Positions 35,900-44,578 of a DNA stretch of 64,000 bases are shown piece by piece. The notes under the pieces are model-generated. The model saw nothing but the letters and a program-made list of their open reading frames with translations. It made no database searches and was not told where the DNA came from. The DNA comes from Aerococcus sanguinicola. GTDB lineage: Bacteria; Bacillota; Bacilli; Lactobacillales; Aerococcaceae. A program made the translations under genes and the position numbers. The stretch covers positions 1,674,001-1,738,000 of the forward strand of contig NZ_CP014160.1 in the NCBI RefSeq assembly GCF_001543145.1, written 5' to 3'. Within the stretch, counting starts at the first letter, position 1; the number at the start of each line of letters is the position of its first letter.

Positions 35900-35977
35900 A
35901 AAAAATAGCCAGTGACCTAATCTCAGCTTTAACTTCATTGATGAAGTTGGAGGAGACTTGGGCCCTGGCTATTTTTT
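35900..35977. terminator. Large bidirectional terminator hairpin
   Basis: Outer arms AAAAAATAGCCAG (35900-35912) and CTGGCTATTTTTT (35965-35977) enclose a second hairpin AACTTCAT / ATGAAGTT. It serves the GNAT gene (+) and the small membrane protein gene (-), whose stop codon overlaps the right arm. Confidence 0.85.
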
Positions 35978-36218
35978 ACCATGCTTTAAAGGTGATAGCG
36001 AGCATGAAGAAGAATAAGAAGAGATTAGCGAGGGCGAGGCCCCAGCGCCAACGAGCAGCCTGGTCATTGAGTGAAAAAATGATAGCAACGATAGGGATGA
36101 GGAGGCTCAAAATGAGGTTCCAGTGGTTTAAAGACTGGGGGTCTGCCATCAATTGTTTAGCCGAAAAGAAGAGGCTGAGGGCAGTCATCAAGAGGGCCTG
36201 ACGTCTTTCTTTGGTCAT
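35976..36218 (-). CDS. Small hypothetical membrane protein
   Basis: This 80-residue protein has a short basic N-terminus (MTKERRQ) and two to three hydrophobic segments (about 8-22, 34-48 and 60-78). I recognise no family. The gene has an AAAGGA SD nine bases before the ATG, lies alone on the minus strand, and ends in a shared terminator, so it is probably real. Its function is not apparent. Confidence 0.65.
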   Translation of the reverse strand: MTKERRQALLMTALSLFFSAKQLMADPQSLNHWNLILSLLIPIVAIIFSLNDQAARWRWGLALANLFLFFFMLAITFKAW

Positions 36219-36324
36219 GAGTCATTGTCCTTTCTTATAGTATTTTGGCTAAGAGCTGGTCAATGCATCTATTTTAGCAAATTATAAGGCTTAAGACTAG
36301 GATGGGCCAAATATTTAAGCTATC

Positions 36325-36353
36325 TTTTCATTTATTTGGACTTGTGGTATGAT
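36325..36353 (+). promoter_or_regulatory. Promoter of murB
   Basis: TTTTCA (36325-36330), 17-base spacer, TATGAT (36348-36353) with TGG before it (extended -10). Confidence 0.55.
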
Positions 36354-36399
36354 GGAGGGACGAAAGTATTGATTAGGCGGGAAAGGTGATCGTTAAGTG

Positions 36400-37296
36400 A
36401 TGAAAGATAAATTTCTTGAGCATTTTCCTCAAGCAAAGGTTAAGTTCGATGAGGCCTTGAGCTCTTATTCCTATACACGCACAGGGGGACCGGCCGATAT
36501 CCTGGTTTTTCCTCAGACCATTGCGGAAGTTCAAGATTTTGTGTCATACGCTAAAACCGAACAGATCCCTATCATGGTATTGGGCAATTCCAGCAATTTA
36601 ATTGTTCGGGATGGCGGCATTGAAGGGATCGTCATGATCTTAACAGATATGAAGGCAGCTGAGGTCCAAGACCAGAGTTTGGTTGTTGAAGCGGGAGCCC
36701 GCTTGATTGATGTCAGCCGCCTAGCTGCCGACCACAGCCTCGGTGGGCTAGAATTTGCCTGTGGGATTCCGGGGAGTCTGGGCGGCGCCGTCTTTATGAA
36801 TGCGGGTGCTTATGGCGGCGAGATGGCTGATATTGTATCCAGTGTGGACTATGTCGATCAAAGAGGCAGTCTGCGTCAGCTCACTCTTCAAGAGCTTGAC
36901 TTTGCTTACCGGCATAGCTGTTTTCAGGAGAATGGCGGGGTTGTCGTTAGGGTGCATATGCAGCTCCATTCTGCGGATCCAGACGCCATTGAGTCGCGGA
37001 TGGCTGAATTGACCCACTTACGCGAATCCAAGCAGCCGCTGGACCTGCCTTCTTGTGGCAGTGTCTTCAAACGGCCTGAGGGACATTACACGGGCCAGCT
37101 GATTCAAGAGGCCGGCCTCCAAGGCTATACGGTTGGTGGGGCCCAAGTTTCATTAAAACATGCGGGCTTTATCGTGAACATCGGCCAGGCCACAGCGACT
37201 GACTATCTAGCCGTCATTGCCCATGTCCAAGATGTGGTTAAGGACCGCTATGGCGTCGACTTAGAGACAGAAGTGCGGATTATTGGCCGCGACTAG
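36400..37296 (+). CDS. murB: UDP-N-acetylenolpyruvoylglucosamine reductase
   Basis: This 298-residue FAD enzyme reduces UDP-GlcNAc-enolpyruvate to UDP-MurNAc in peptidoglycan synthesis. It has the FAD-binding TRTGGPADILVFP, VLGNSSNLIVRDGG, GIPGSLGGAVFMNAGAYGGE and the catalytic serine loop CGSVFKRPEGHY; the type II (short) MurB layout is typical of Gram-positives. I prefer ATG 36400; GTG 36397 is directly in front and equally in frame. The SD is AAAGGTGAT. It is a single gene. Confidence 0.95.
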   Translation: MKDKFLEHFPQAKVKFDEALSSYSYTRTGGPADILVFPQTIAEVQDFVSYAKTEQIPIMVLGNSSNLIVRDGGIEGIVMILTDMKAAEVQDQSLVVEAGARLIDVSRLAADHSLGGLEFACGIPGSLGGAVFMNAGAYGGEMADIVSSVDYVDQRGSLRQLTLQELDFAYRHSCFQENGGVVVRVHMQLHSADPDAIESRMAELTHLRESKQPLDLPSCGSVFKRPEGHYTGQLIQEAGLQGYTVGGAQVSLKHAGFIVNIGQATATDYLAVIAHVQDVVKDRYGVDLETEVRIIGRD

Positions 37297-37325
37297 AGAT
37301 AAAACTTAACATGAATCAATCAGAT

Positions 37326-37371
37326 AAACTTCTTCTGTGTTAAAATTATGTTAAAATACATGGAGAAGTTT
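37326..37371 (+). repeat. Inverted repeat in the leader/promoter zone of the double-ABC gene
   Basis: Arms AAACTTCT (37326-37333) and AGAAGTTT (37364-37371) flank an extended -10 TGTTAAAAT (37349-37357). It might be an operator, or chance in AT-rich DNA. Confidence 0.35.
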
Positions 37372-37448
37372 ATTTGTGTTTTTTATTTTAAATCACTGCT
37401 GGAGAGGAATAAGGCCTTAGCAGTATTTGGCGAAAGGAGTTGGCAAGG

Positions 37449-39119
37449 ATGGGGGAAGCCTGGATTAAATTTAATAATTTTTCTTTTACTTATGCTGGGG
37501 CACAGTTTCCAGCCCTTAAAGACATTAACTTGACCATTGAAAAGGGAGAAAAGGTCCTTGTATTGGGGGCAAATGGGTCAGGCAAGACAAGTTTTCTTAA
37601 GGCCTTGAACCAAGAATTAGGGACAGCAGCTAATCCTGGAAAGATCGAAGGCAGCGTGAGCTACTGTGATCATAACGTGGAAAGCTTTAAAGGGAAGGAT
37701 ATCGCTGACTTTATTTCAGAAGATTCAGCCGATCAAGAGCTAGTGGACCTAGCCCCTCAAGATGAAGGAGATTTCACTAAACAAATTTGGTCTTTATTGG
37801 CTAAGGATTCCCAAGAACGGTCTTTCAATGATTTGTCTGCTGGCGAGCAAGACCTCTACCGGATGATGGACCATATCAAGGACCACAAGAAGGTCTATAT
37901 CTTTGATGAGCCCCTGGCAAATTTGGCACCGAGAGCGGCGGAGCACTTTGTCGATGCCTTGGATGACTTCCATATGAAAACTCAGTCGACAATTGTGGTT
38001 GTTGAACATCGTTTAGAACAGATGATGTACCGGCATATTGACCGCGTCCTGGTTTTACTAGGCGGCCGTCTGGTCTTCGATGGTTCTTTATCAGACTTAC
38101 TCCACCATGCGATCCTAGCCAATCTTGATGTGCGGGAGCCCCTCTATGTGACGGCCATGCGCTATGCCGGCTATCCCCTCGACCAAGTCCACCATATCGC
38201 CCATGTCAACCACATATCTGGCCCTAAATTAAAAGATGTTATGGAAGACTGGGCCCTCTCTATTCCTAGTTTTCGTTATCAAGAATCGACGGAAGAACTT
38301 ATCCGCTTGGAAGATGTTTCCTACCACTACAATCATAAAAACCATGCCCTTAAAGACCTTGATTTGAAGATTTGTCAGGGGGAAATGCTTAGTGTAGTTG
38401 GAGCCAATGGGGCGGGGAAAACAACCCTCAGTCGGATTCTCAGCCAGTGCCTAGAAGCGGACCAAGGCCAGGTCTTCTGGCATGGGCAGGAAATAACCGC
38501 CGCTAACCGGCAGAAGGTTAAAAATAAGATTGCCTACCTGCCTCAGAATTTTAGGCCTTTGATCGTTGGGGCGACCCCATGGGAGCAATTGGAGAAGTTC
38601 TATGCCAACTATCAAGAAGCTGGCTGCCAACTCTCACCAGATAAGGAAGCCCTCTTCAACCAGCTTCTTTCTGCAATTGGCTTTGACCATCTTAAGCATT
38701 ATCCGTTGAAATTTTTAAGCTATGGCCAGCTCAAACACTTGCTTCTGGCTTGTGTGCTCTTGAAGGACCCCGAGCTCATTATTATCGATGAGCCGACGGA
38801 GGGCCAAGACTACAAGCATATGGTTGACTTTATGGGTAGTCTTTACCGGATCAACCAAGAGAAGGGAATTGCTGTGATTATGAACACCCATGATGTGGAA
38901 GTGCTCTTAGCCTATACCCGACGCTGTCTCGTGATGTCCGAAGGGGAAATCATTGCAGATACGGATCCTGTTTATGTGACTTCTAACGAGAATTTAGTCG
39001 ACCAAGCGGCCTTGAGGGAAAGCTCTCTCTCTGTCTTTGCCAAGCGCATCGGTCTCGTGGATCCCTATACCTTTATCCGTAAATTTATGGACTATGACCG
39101 CGAAGTCCAACAAAGTTAG
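37449..39119 (+). CDS. Duplicated ABC ATPase, ECF-type (EcfA1-EcfA2 fusion-like)
   Basis: This 556-residue protein contains two complete ABC ATPase domains in one chain. First domain: Walker A GANGSGKTS, signature LSAGEQD, Walker B YIFDEPLAN. Second: Walker A GANGAGKTT, signature LSYGQLKH, Walker B LIIIDEPTEGQ. The arrangement resembles the fused ATPases of YkoD-type ECF vitamin importers. No T component (EcfT) or S component is adjacent; the next genes are azlC and azlD, 15 bases on. The start is ATG 37449, nine bases after AAAGGAG. It could serve an ECF transporter encoded elsewhere. Confidence 0.8.
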   Translation: MGEAWIKFNNFSFTYAGAQFPALKDINLTIEKGEKVLVLGANGSGKTSFLKALNQELGTAANPGKIEGSVSYCDHNVESFKGKDIADFISEDSADQELVDLAPQDEGDFTKQIWSLLAKDSQERSFNDLSAGEQDLYRMMDHIKDHKKVYIFDEPLANLAPRAAEHFVDALDDFHMKTQSTIVVVEHRLEQMMYRHIDRVLVLLGGRLVFDGSLSDLLHHAILANLDVREPLYVTAMRYAGYPLDQVHHIAHVNHISGPKLKDVMEDWALSIPSFRYQESTEELIRLEDVSYHYNHKNHALKDLDLKICQGEMLSVVGANGAGKTTLSRILSQCLEADQGQVFWHGQEITAANRQKVKNKIAYLPQNFRPLIVGATPWEQLEKFYANYQEAGCQLSPDKEALFNQLLSAIGFDHLKHYPLKFLSYGQLKHLLLACVLLKDPELIIIDEPTEGQDYKHMVDFMGSLYRINQEKGIAVIMNTHDVEVLLAYTRRCLVMSEGEIIADTDPVYVTSNENLVDQAALRESSLSVFAKRIGLVDPYTFIRKFMDYDREVQQS

Positions 39120-39134
39120 TGGAGGAGGGATTGT

Positions 39135-39848
39135 ATGAACCAGTACTTCAAGCAGGCTGTCCAACAGGCTTGGCCAGTTATCATTGCCTATATTCCTTTG
39201 TCCATCGCTTGTGGAGTCCTCTTAGCCAGTGCAGGTCTGTCTTACTGGCAGGTTGCTCTTAGCTCGCTTTTAATCTTTGGCGGGTCAGCACAATTTATGC
39301 TAGCTTCTTTGGTCCTAGCTGGGGCCTCAACTTGGGTCATTATCGGCTTAGTCTTACTGCTTAACTCCCGCCAGATGCTTCTGACCTCTTCCCTAGCTTC
39401 CTATTTACCTCAGGAAAAGACCTGGAAATTAGCCTGGCTCAGCCAGTTTACAGCCGATGAATCCTATGCCCTAAATGTTGTGAACTTCCAAGAAGCTGAC
39501 CAGGGGCAAGGCGAATGGACCTTCGACCAGGCCTTCTATCTTGCCCTGACTACTTACCTCACCTGGCTGTGTGGGACGGTTGCGGGGGCTATCTTGGGTC
39601 AGTTCTTTGCCTTCCCAACGGTTATCGTAAACTATGTGCTCATCGCCATGTTTATCGGCCTCTTAATCCCTCAGATTAAGAGCCGCAAAACTTTCTCAAT
39701 AACCCTTATCAGCCTTGCGATGAGTCTGGTCTTAAGGCTCTTCGCACCTTCGAGTCTAGTGATTGTCCTGGTGACCCTTTTGGCAAGCTACCTGGCTTAT
39801 CGCATGGACCGGCATTTATTGGAAGAGAAAGGAGATCTGTCTTTATGA
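39135..39848 (+). CDS. azlC: AzlC-family branched-chain amino acid exporter subunit
   Basis: This 237-residue integral membrane protein has the AzlC marks PLSIACGVLLASAGLSYWQ, FGGSAQFMLASL and LLNSRQMLLTSSL, plus about seven hydrophobic segments. AzlC with AzlD forms a branched-chain amino acid (or analogue) exporter. It starts 15 bases after the double-ABC gene with SD GGAGGAGGG and overlaps azlD by four bases (ATGA). No azlB-type regulator is adjacent. Confidence 0.9.
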   Translation: MNQYFKQAVQQAWPVIIAYIPLSIACGVLLASAGLSYWQVALSSLLIFGGSAQFMLASLVLAGASTWVIIGLVLLLNSRQMLLTSSLASYLPQEKTWKLAWLSQFTADESYALNVVNFQEADQGQGEWTFDQAFYLALTTYLTWLCGTVAGAILGQFFAFPTVIVNYVLIAMFIGLLIPQIKSRKTFSITLISLAMSLVLRLFAPSSLVIVLVTLLASYLAYRMDRHLLEEKGDLSL

Positions 39849-40162
39849 GCCTAACCCTTCTTATTCTGATTATTGGCGGGCTATCGGTTTTGATGCGGGT
39901 GATCCCGGGTGTTTTGACCCGTAAGGCTGACTTACCCTTGTCTATCCGCTTGGCCATGCCCTATGTACCGATTACTTTGTTTACAGCGATGATTACTTGT
40001 GATATTTTCTTTTGGGAGGAAGACTTTAGCCTGAATCCCTTGGTCAATCTCAAGCTCATCGCTTCGCTGGTTGCTATTATTGTGGCATATATGACCAAAG
40101 ACTTAATCAAAACGGTTTTAGCTGGGGTGCTAACGATTAGTTTACTTTATTTTATTTTTTAA
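39845..40162 (+). CDS. azlD: AzlD-family exporter subunit
   Basis: This 105-residue membrane protein has four hydrophobic segments and the AzlD marks LLILIIGGLSVLMRVIPGVL and LRLAMPYVP-like LSIRLAMPYVPITLFTAMI. It is the small partner of AzlC; the start ATG overlaps the azlC stop TGA, so the two are translationally coupled. A strong bidirectional terminator follows. Confidence 0.9.
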   Translation: MSLTLLILIIGGLSVLMRVIPGVLTRKADLPLSIRLAMPYVPITLFTAMITCDIFFWEEDFSLNPLVNLKLIASLVAIIVAYMTKDLIKTVLAGVLTISLLYFIF

Positions 40163-40163
40163 G

Positions 40164-40210
40164 AAAATGCAGACCTTGGAGTCGACTTTGACTCTAAGGT
40201 CTGCATTTTT
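40164..40210. terminator. Bidirectional terminator between azlD and fni
   Basis: AAAATGCAGACCTT pairs with AAGGTCTGCATTTT, T/A tracts on both sides; the two operons converge here. Confidence 0.9.
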
Positions 40211-40223
40211 GCTTGTCTATGAA

Positions 40224-41288
40224 TTAGCGGTCTCTCTGCTGTGAGCGTTGGGCTAGCGCCTGGGCATCAATGCCTCGGACTTGGGCCCAGTGCCAAGGCC
40301 CAGCGCTGAGGACTAGGTCTAGCTGTTTGAGCTCTTGGCTATTGCGGCAGTTAAGCAGGAGGTAGATCAGCTTCAGCTTATCAGTGAATTCTTGGACTTT
40401 TTGCAGGCTGTCTGCTAGATCATGGTTGAGAACGAGCTGGAGGAAGTAGCCGCTCATACCGACTGCTTGGGCGCCTAGGCTCAGTGCCTTAACCATATCG
40501 AGAGGTTGGCGGACCCCTCCCGAAGCTAGCAGGGTGAGGTCAGAGGGTGCCTGGCTGGCTTCTAAGAGACTGACCACAGTGCTTTGCCCCCAGTCAAAAA
40601 GTTCGGCAAAATCTTGGTCGGGGCGTCTCTGATTTTCAATTTGGGCAAAGTTAGTCCCACCCCGGCCGCTGATATCGATGGTCGAGAAACCTAATTGGTA
40701 GAGTTCATTAATGGTTTCTCGGCTCATGCCAAATCCCACTTCTTTAATGACGATGGGGACCTTGACCTGGTCTTTGATATCCAGTAAGTGGTCCCTGATC
40801 CGCCGAAAATCCCGATCGCCTTCGGGCATGACGATTTCCTGGGGGAGGTTTAGGTGGACTTGGAGGGCGTCTGCTTCAAGAATTTCGACAGCTTTTTTGG
40901 CGTCCTGGCCATTCCGGTCAGCCCCCACATTGGCTAAGATGAAGCCCTCTGGATATATCTCACGAATAATGCGAAAAGAAGTTTCTTGTTGGGGATCCTT
41001 GAGGGCAGCTGACAGAGACCCGCTAGCCATAGGGAGTTTGAGAGCCTGGGCTAATCGAGCTAATCGCCCATTAATTTCGCGGGTCCATTCGCTCCCTCCA
41101 GTCATGGCATTGATGTAGAAGGGGAGAGGGAAATCTTGATCCAACCAGTGGCTGGAGAGGTCAATATCTTCCTCTGCTAATTGGCCCATACTGTTGTGGA
41201 CGAAACGCACATGGTCAAAATCGCTGATCTTTTCTTCTTTATAGTTGGCAGCAGCCTCTCTGACATGGTCATCTTTCCGGTTAGTCAT
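40224..41288 (-). CDS. fni: Type 2 isopentenyl-diphosphate delta-isomerase (FMN)
   Basis: This 354-residue FMN/NADPH enzyme interconverts IPP and DMAPP, the last step to both isoprenoid building blocks. It has NRKDDHVREAAANY at the N-terminus, PFYINAMTGGSE, ANVGADRNG, the IKEVGFGMS and DISGRGGTNFAQIE flavin-site segments, and LLASGGVRQPLD. The start is ATG 41288 after GAGGTGAT; a GTG four codons upstream lies in the SD itself. It is the last gene of the mevalonate operon, 21 bases after mvaK2. Confidence 0.95.
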   Translation of the reverse strand: MTNRKDDHVREAAANYKEEKISDFDHVRFVHNSMGQLAEEDIDLSSHWLDQDFPLPFYINAMTGGSEWTREINGRLARLAQALKLPMASGSLSAALKDPQQETSFRIIREIYPEGFILANVGADRNGQDAKKAVEILEADALQVHLNLPQEIVMPEGDRDFRRIRDHLLDIKDQVKVPIVIKEVGFGMSRETINELYQLGFSTIDISGRGGTNFAQIENQRRPDQDFAELFDWGQSTVVSLLEASQAPSDLTLLASGGVRQPLDMVKALSLGAQAVGMSGYFLQLVLNHDLADSLQKVQEFTDKLKLIYLLLNCRNSQELKQLDLVLSAGPWHWAQVRGIDAQALAQRSQQRDR

Positions 41289-41309
41289 CGTAAATATCAC
41301 CTCTATCTT

Positions 41310-42395
41310 TTATACGAAATAAATTTTTAAATCTAGGTGGTTCAAGCCCTTTGCTTGAGCCTCTTCAAGGAAGGTCTGTGCACTGGAGCGGTTGGGAGCG
41401 ATAGCGATGGCACAGTCGCCTTGGCCGGCACCCGATACCTTGGCGGCTAGGCCAGCTTCTCTGGCTGAGTTGACGACCTCTTCTAAAGCCGGGCTGGCAT
41501 AGTAGGAGCCCTGGCTCTGTAATTGGTCTTCAATCAGGTCTTGGTTAGCACTTAAGTGGCGATTAAAGTTGGTAAAATCTCCCTTTTCTAAGTCTTGGGC
41601 AAGGGCTTCGACAAGTTCTTGAGACTGGTCCAAAAAGTCCTGGCTGAGCTGGGTCTGCTGGCGCTTAAGGAGCTTTTCAGTTGAGGCTTCCTGCCCCACC
41701 CAGAAGGCATAGAAAGCCCAATCATCGGGGAAGGCTAAACTTTGGATAGTGAGGCCAGGCCAGTCGCTATCTAATAATTTGAGAACATCTTGTCCGGTTG
41801 TTTTCTTGGCCCGGCGAAACCATTTTCGGTCAAAATTTTGATAGAGGAGGAGGCCCCCATGGCTTGCAGCAGCTAGGTCGCCGAATGAGCCTTTCATCTT
41901 TAAGCGGGACTCTGCAATGGCTGCTAGTTTAAAGACTTTGAGCCGGTCAGCGGCGGACGGACTTTCTGGGATGTCAGAGAAGGCTTGGAGGATCCCCCAG
42001 AGACAGGCTACCAGAACAGCCCCGCTAGAGCCTAGGCCATACTTATGGCCTTCCTGGTCATGGAGCTGGCTTTTTATGCGGAGCCGGTAGCTGCCAAGTT
42101 CGAGATCAGGATACTTAGCTTGCAAGTACCGTTCGGCCAGGCGAATGCCCTCCCAGATGAGCTCGAACTTATCGGCTCCTAGACTGGTGCTGACAATTTT
42201 ACCAGCATTGGTTCTGGACCAAGTAAGCTTTTCAGCAGCCAGATCACTGATGACTTCATTCTGGTCACTTGCTTCAATCTCTAGCTTGAGAAAGGCATCG
42301 ACAGCTGCAACGAGGGCCTTCTGCTGGCTTTTAGTCACAGCATATTCTCCTGCCCAGAATAATTTCCCGGGTACTTTAACATGACAATTTTTCAT
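41310..42395 (-). CDS. mvaK2: Phosphomevalonate kinase
   Basis: This 361-residue GHMP-family kinase turns phosphomevalonate into diphosphomevalonate. GHMP motif 1: KVPGKLFWAGEYAV. Motif 2: KYGLGSSGAVLVA. Motif 3: KVSGAGQGDCAIAIA. MKGSFGDLAAASHGG is typical of the Gram-positive enzyme. The start is ATG 42395 after GAAAGGAA; a TTG two codons earlier is unlikely. It lies between mvaD (23-base gap) and fni. Confidence 0.95.
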   Translation of the reverse strand: MKNCHVKVPGKLFWAGEYAVTKSQQKALVAAVDAFLKLEIEASDQNEVISDLAAEKLTWSRTNAGKIVSTSLGADKFELIWEGIRLAERYLQAKYPDLELGSYRLRIKSQLHDQEGHKYGLGSSGAVLVACLWGILQAFSDIPESPSAADRLKVFKLAAIAESRLKMKGSFGDLAAASHGGLLLYQNFDRKWFRRAKKTTGQDVLKLLDSDWPGLTIQSLAFPDDWAFYAFWVGQEASTEKLLKRQQTQLSQDFLDQSQELVEALAQDLEKGDFTNFNRHLSANQDLIEDQLQSQGSYYASPALEEVVNSAREAGLAAKVSGAGQGDCAIAIAPNRSSAQTFLEEAQAKGLNHLDLKIYFV

Positions 42396-42418
42396 AAACA
42401 ATTCCTTTCTAAATGTTT

Positions 42419-43408
42419 TTAATAGGGCCAGTGGTCGAGGGTCTGGATACCAGGGCCTACCTGGCTTGTGATCACTTTGGCCTCTGGGAAGGCTTCTTCC
42501 ATAGCCTGGGCAATCTCCTGACTTTCAGAAGCCGGGCAGAGGACTTTGATATTGGGGCCTGCGTCCATGGTAAAGTAGGCTGTATAGCCTTGGTCACGCA
42601 GGCTTCTGACCTGGTCCATGGCTTCCAAACTAGCCGGTTCAAAGTAAGTAAAGGGCGGGTTAGAAGCGAGCATGGTCGCATGCATGGCCATAGCGTTGGC
42701 TTCCGCAATCTGTCCGATAGCTTTTAGGTCGCGGCGCTGGATAGCAGCCTCTATCTCTTTGAGATGTTTCTCGGCGAGACGGGGCCAAGCGGGGTAGAAG
42801 GCAGAGGTCTCAATCGTATGGGCCATGCCTTGTCGAGAAGGAATTTTTTTGTGCTGGGTATTGAGGGCTAGGATAACCATGGCTACCCCCCAGTCAGCTG
42901 GATCAAGCGGGACGGCACGGGAGTTTTCATGGCGGTCTCCTTTTTCCCATTTGACAAAGCCTGGGAAGATGCTGCGGGTGGCTGAACCTGACCCTCGTCT
43001 AGCATAAGTTGATAGTTCTTGGTCGGTCAAGTCTAAGGTCAAAGCCTGGCGACAGGCAGCTGCTAGCGCCGCAAAGGCAGAAGCCGAACTGGCTAGGCCT
43101 GCTCCTGTTGGCACATGGTTGACGCTCTCCACCCGGCAAGGCAGGTCAAGTTGGGCTAGGTTTCTGAAGAAGTCTAAAAAGCGGCTAATTTTAGCGACGG
43201 CCCCTTCAGCTTGTTCTTCCCCATTCAGACAGAAGCTATCTTGTTTTAACTCTTCTGAGAAGCAAACTTTGGTATCCGTATATAAGGCATCTAGGGTGAG
43301 GGAAAGGGAGCTATTCATGGGAATGAAGAGTTCGCTATCCGCCTTTCCCCAATATTTAATCAGTGCAATATTTGTATGGGCACGCGCCATGCCTTGGTAA
43401 GTCGTCAT
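42419..43408 (-). CDS. mvaD: Diphosphomevalonate decarboxylase
   Basis: This 329-residue GHMP-superfamily enzyme makes IPP from diphosphomevalonate with ATP. It starts ARAHTNIALIKYWGKAD, has MNSSLSLTLD, the ATP loop VPTGAGLASSASAFAAL, and the catalytic Asp in YFTMDAGPNIKVL. The length is canonical. The stop lies 23 bases from mvaK2 and the start 10 bases from mvaK1, in the operon order mvaK1-mvaD-mvaK2-fni known from streptococci and staphylococci. Confidence 0.97.
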   Translation of the reverse strand: MTTYQGMARAHTNIALIKYWGKADSELFIPMNSSLSLTLDALYTDTKVCFSEELKQDSFCLNGEEQAEGAVAKISRFLDFFRNLAQLDLPCRVESVNHVPTGAGLASSASAFAALAAACRQALTLDLTDQELSTYARRGSGSATRSIFPGFVKWEKGDRHENSRAVPLDPADWGVAMVILALNTQHKKIPSRQGMAHTIETSAFYPAWPRLAEKHLKEIEAAIQRRDLKAIGQIAEANAMAMHATMLASNPPFTYFEPASLEAMDQVRSLRDQGYTAYFTMDAGPNIKVLCPASESQEIAQAMEEAFPEAKVITSQVGPGIQTLDHWPY

Positions 43409-43418
43409 AATATCCTCC

Positions 43419-44381
43419 TTAGCTCGGTTCCGGACTGGCTAGTGGGATAAGCCAGTAGTCAACAATCATTTCTTTAGTAACTAAGCTTTGGCCTAGGTCT
43501 TCTGCTTCTTTTTGGCTTTGCGTGAGGGCAATAAAACAGCCCCCTTTACCCCCTCCTGTGAGTTTGGCGGCAGCAGCCCCATGGTTGAGGCAGAGGCGGA
43601 TGCCCATGTCTAGCTCGGGGCTGGAAACTTGGAGGGCTTGGAGGTTGACCTGAGAAGACTGCAGGCTTTGCGCAATCGCTTTTAAGCTAGCGGGAGCATT
43701 TCCGCTTAAGTGCTGGTAGAGGTCCTCGCTTGCTTGGCCGAGTTCTTCTAGGGCTGCTTTAGCGGCTAAGTGGCGGGACGGATGTTCGCTGTCCAGAGCT
43801 TGGCGGATGCCTGCCACCGCCTCCTTGGTATTGCCTGGAATCCCAGTGTCAGCTACCAGCAAATAATAAGGTGTCTGGAAGTAAAAAACTTCCATGCTTT
43901 GTCCTTTCTGGTAGGAGAGGGGACGGTTTAAGACAGTTAAACGAGCATCTAGACCGCTGGGATTACCATGGCTAATCGTCTCCGCCAGATCAGCATAAGC
44001 TAAGAGACTTTCCTGGTCTAAGTCCGCATCGTAAAAATCATAATAGGCTCGAATCAAGGCAACTGCAACAGCTGCGGAGCTTCCCATACCGCGTTCGGCG
44101 GGAATATTACTTTCAATGCGGATCAAAAAATCTCCTCGGTCGTTGTGGTCTTCCTGTAGACTTTGCCAGAGTTGACGGAGGTTATCTAAATGACTAGGTG
44201 CCGCCGTTAGGGCTCCCTGGTAGAGTTCACTCATAAGAAAAGTCGGCCCAGAAGATTCTTCTAGGCTAACTTGGATGGTGACGGCTTCAATCGGTAGGGC
44301 GAGGGCACGGTAGCCATAGACCACACTGTGCTCACCACTTAAAATAATTTTTCCGTGGGCTTTACCTATTCCTCTTTTCAA
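43419..44381 (-). CDS. mvaK1: Mevalonate kinase
   Basis: This 320-residue GHMP kinase phosphorylates mevalonate. Motif 1: GKAHGKIILSGEHSVVYG. Motif 2: ERGMGSSAAVAVAL. Motif 3: KLTGGGKGGCFIAL; catalytic Asp in NPSGLDARL. It is the first gene of the mevalonate operon. The start is TTG 44381, which gives the expected N-terminus, preceded by GGAAGTGA. HMG-CoA synthase and reductase genes are not in the window. The ~200 bases before it are shared with the divergent guaA promoter. Confidence 0.95.
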   Translation of the reverse strand: MKRGIGKAHGKIILSGEHSVVYGYRALALPIEAVTIQVSLEESSGPTFLMSELYQGALTAAPSHLDNLRQLWQSLQEDHNDRGDFLIRIESNIPAERGMGSSAAVAVALIRAYYDFYDADLDQESLLAYADLAETISHGNPSGLDARLTVLNRPLSYQKGQSMEVFYFQTPYYLLVADTGIPGNTKEAVAGIRQALDSEHPSRHLAAKAALEELGQASEDLYQHLSGNAPASLKAIAQSLQSSQVNLQALQVSSPELDMGIRLCLNHGAAAAKLTGGGKGGCFIALTQSQKEAEDLGQSLVTKEMIVDYWLIPLASPEPS

Positions 44382-44491
44382 TTTGTCTCACTTCCATTTC
44401 CATTCCTATCTATTGTACAATATTTGTAAGCAAAACACGAAGGAGAATGGTGAATCTCAATTGAATTCATCAAAATATTAAAAAAGATTTA

Positions 44492-44520
44492 TTGCATCTT
44501 CGTGGCTAAACGTATACACT
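44492..44520 (+). promoter_or_regulatory. Candidate promoter of guaA
   Basis: TTGCAT (44492-44497), 17-base spacer, TACACT (44515-44520). A second possible -10, TATAAT (44525-44530), follows without a good -35. Confidence 0.45.
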
Positions 44521-44578
44521 ACATTATAATGAGACGCTTATGTATTGAGCTGTCCAGGAAATAAAGGAGAGTGGAAAA

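Noticed and set aside
40711..41118. Open frame of 135 codons on the plus strand inside fni
   Set aside because: Antisense shadow of a well-supported gene, with no SD or family match.
44400..44440. Possible divergent promoter for mvaK1 around TTGTACAATATTTG
   Set aside because: A TACAAT is present on the minus strand but no -35 at an acceptable distance; not strong enough to list.
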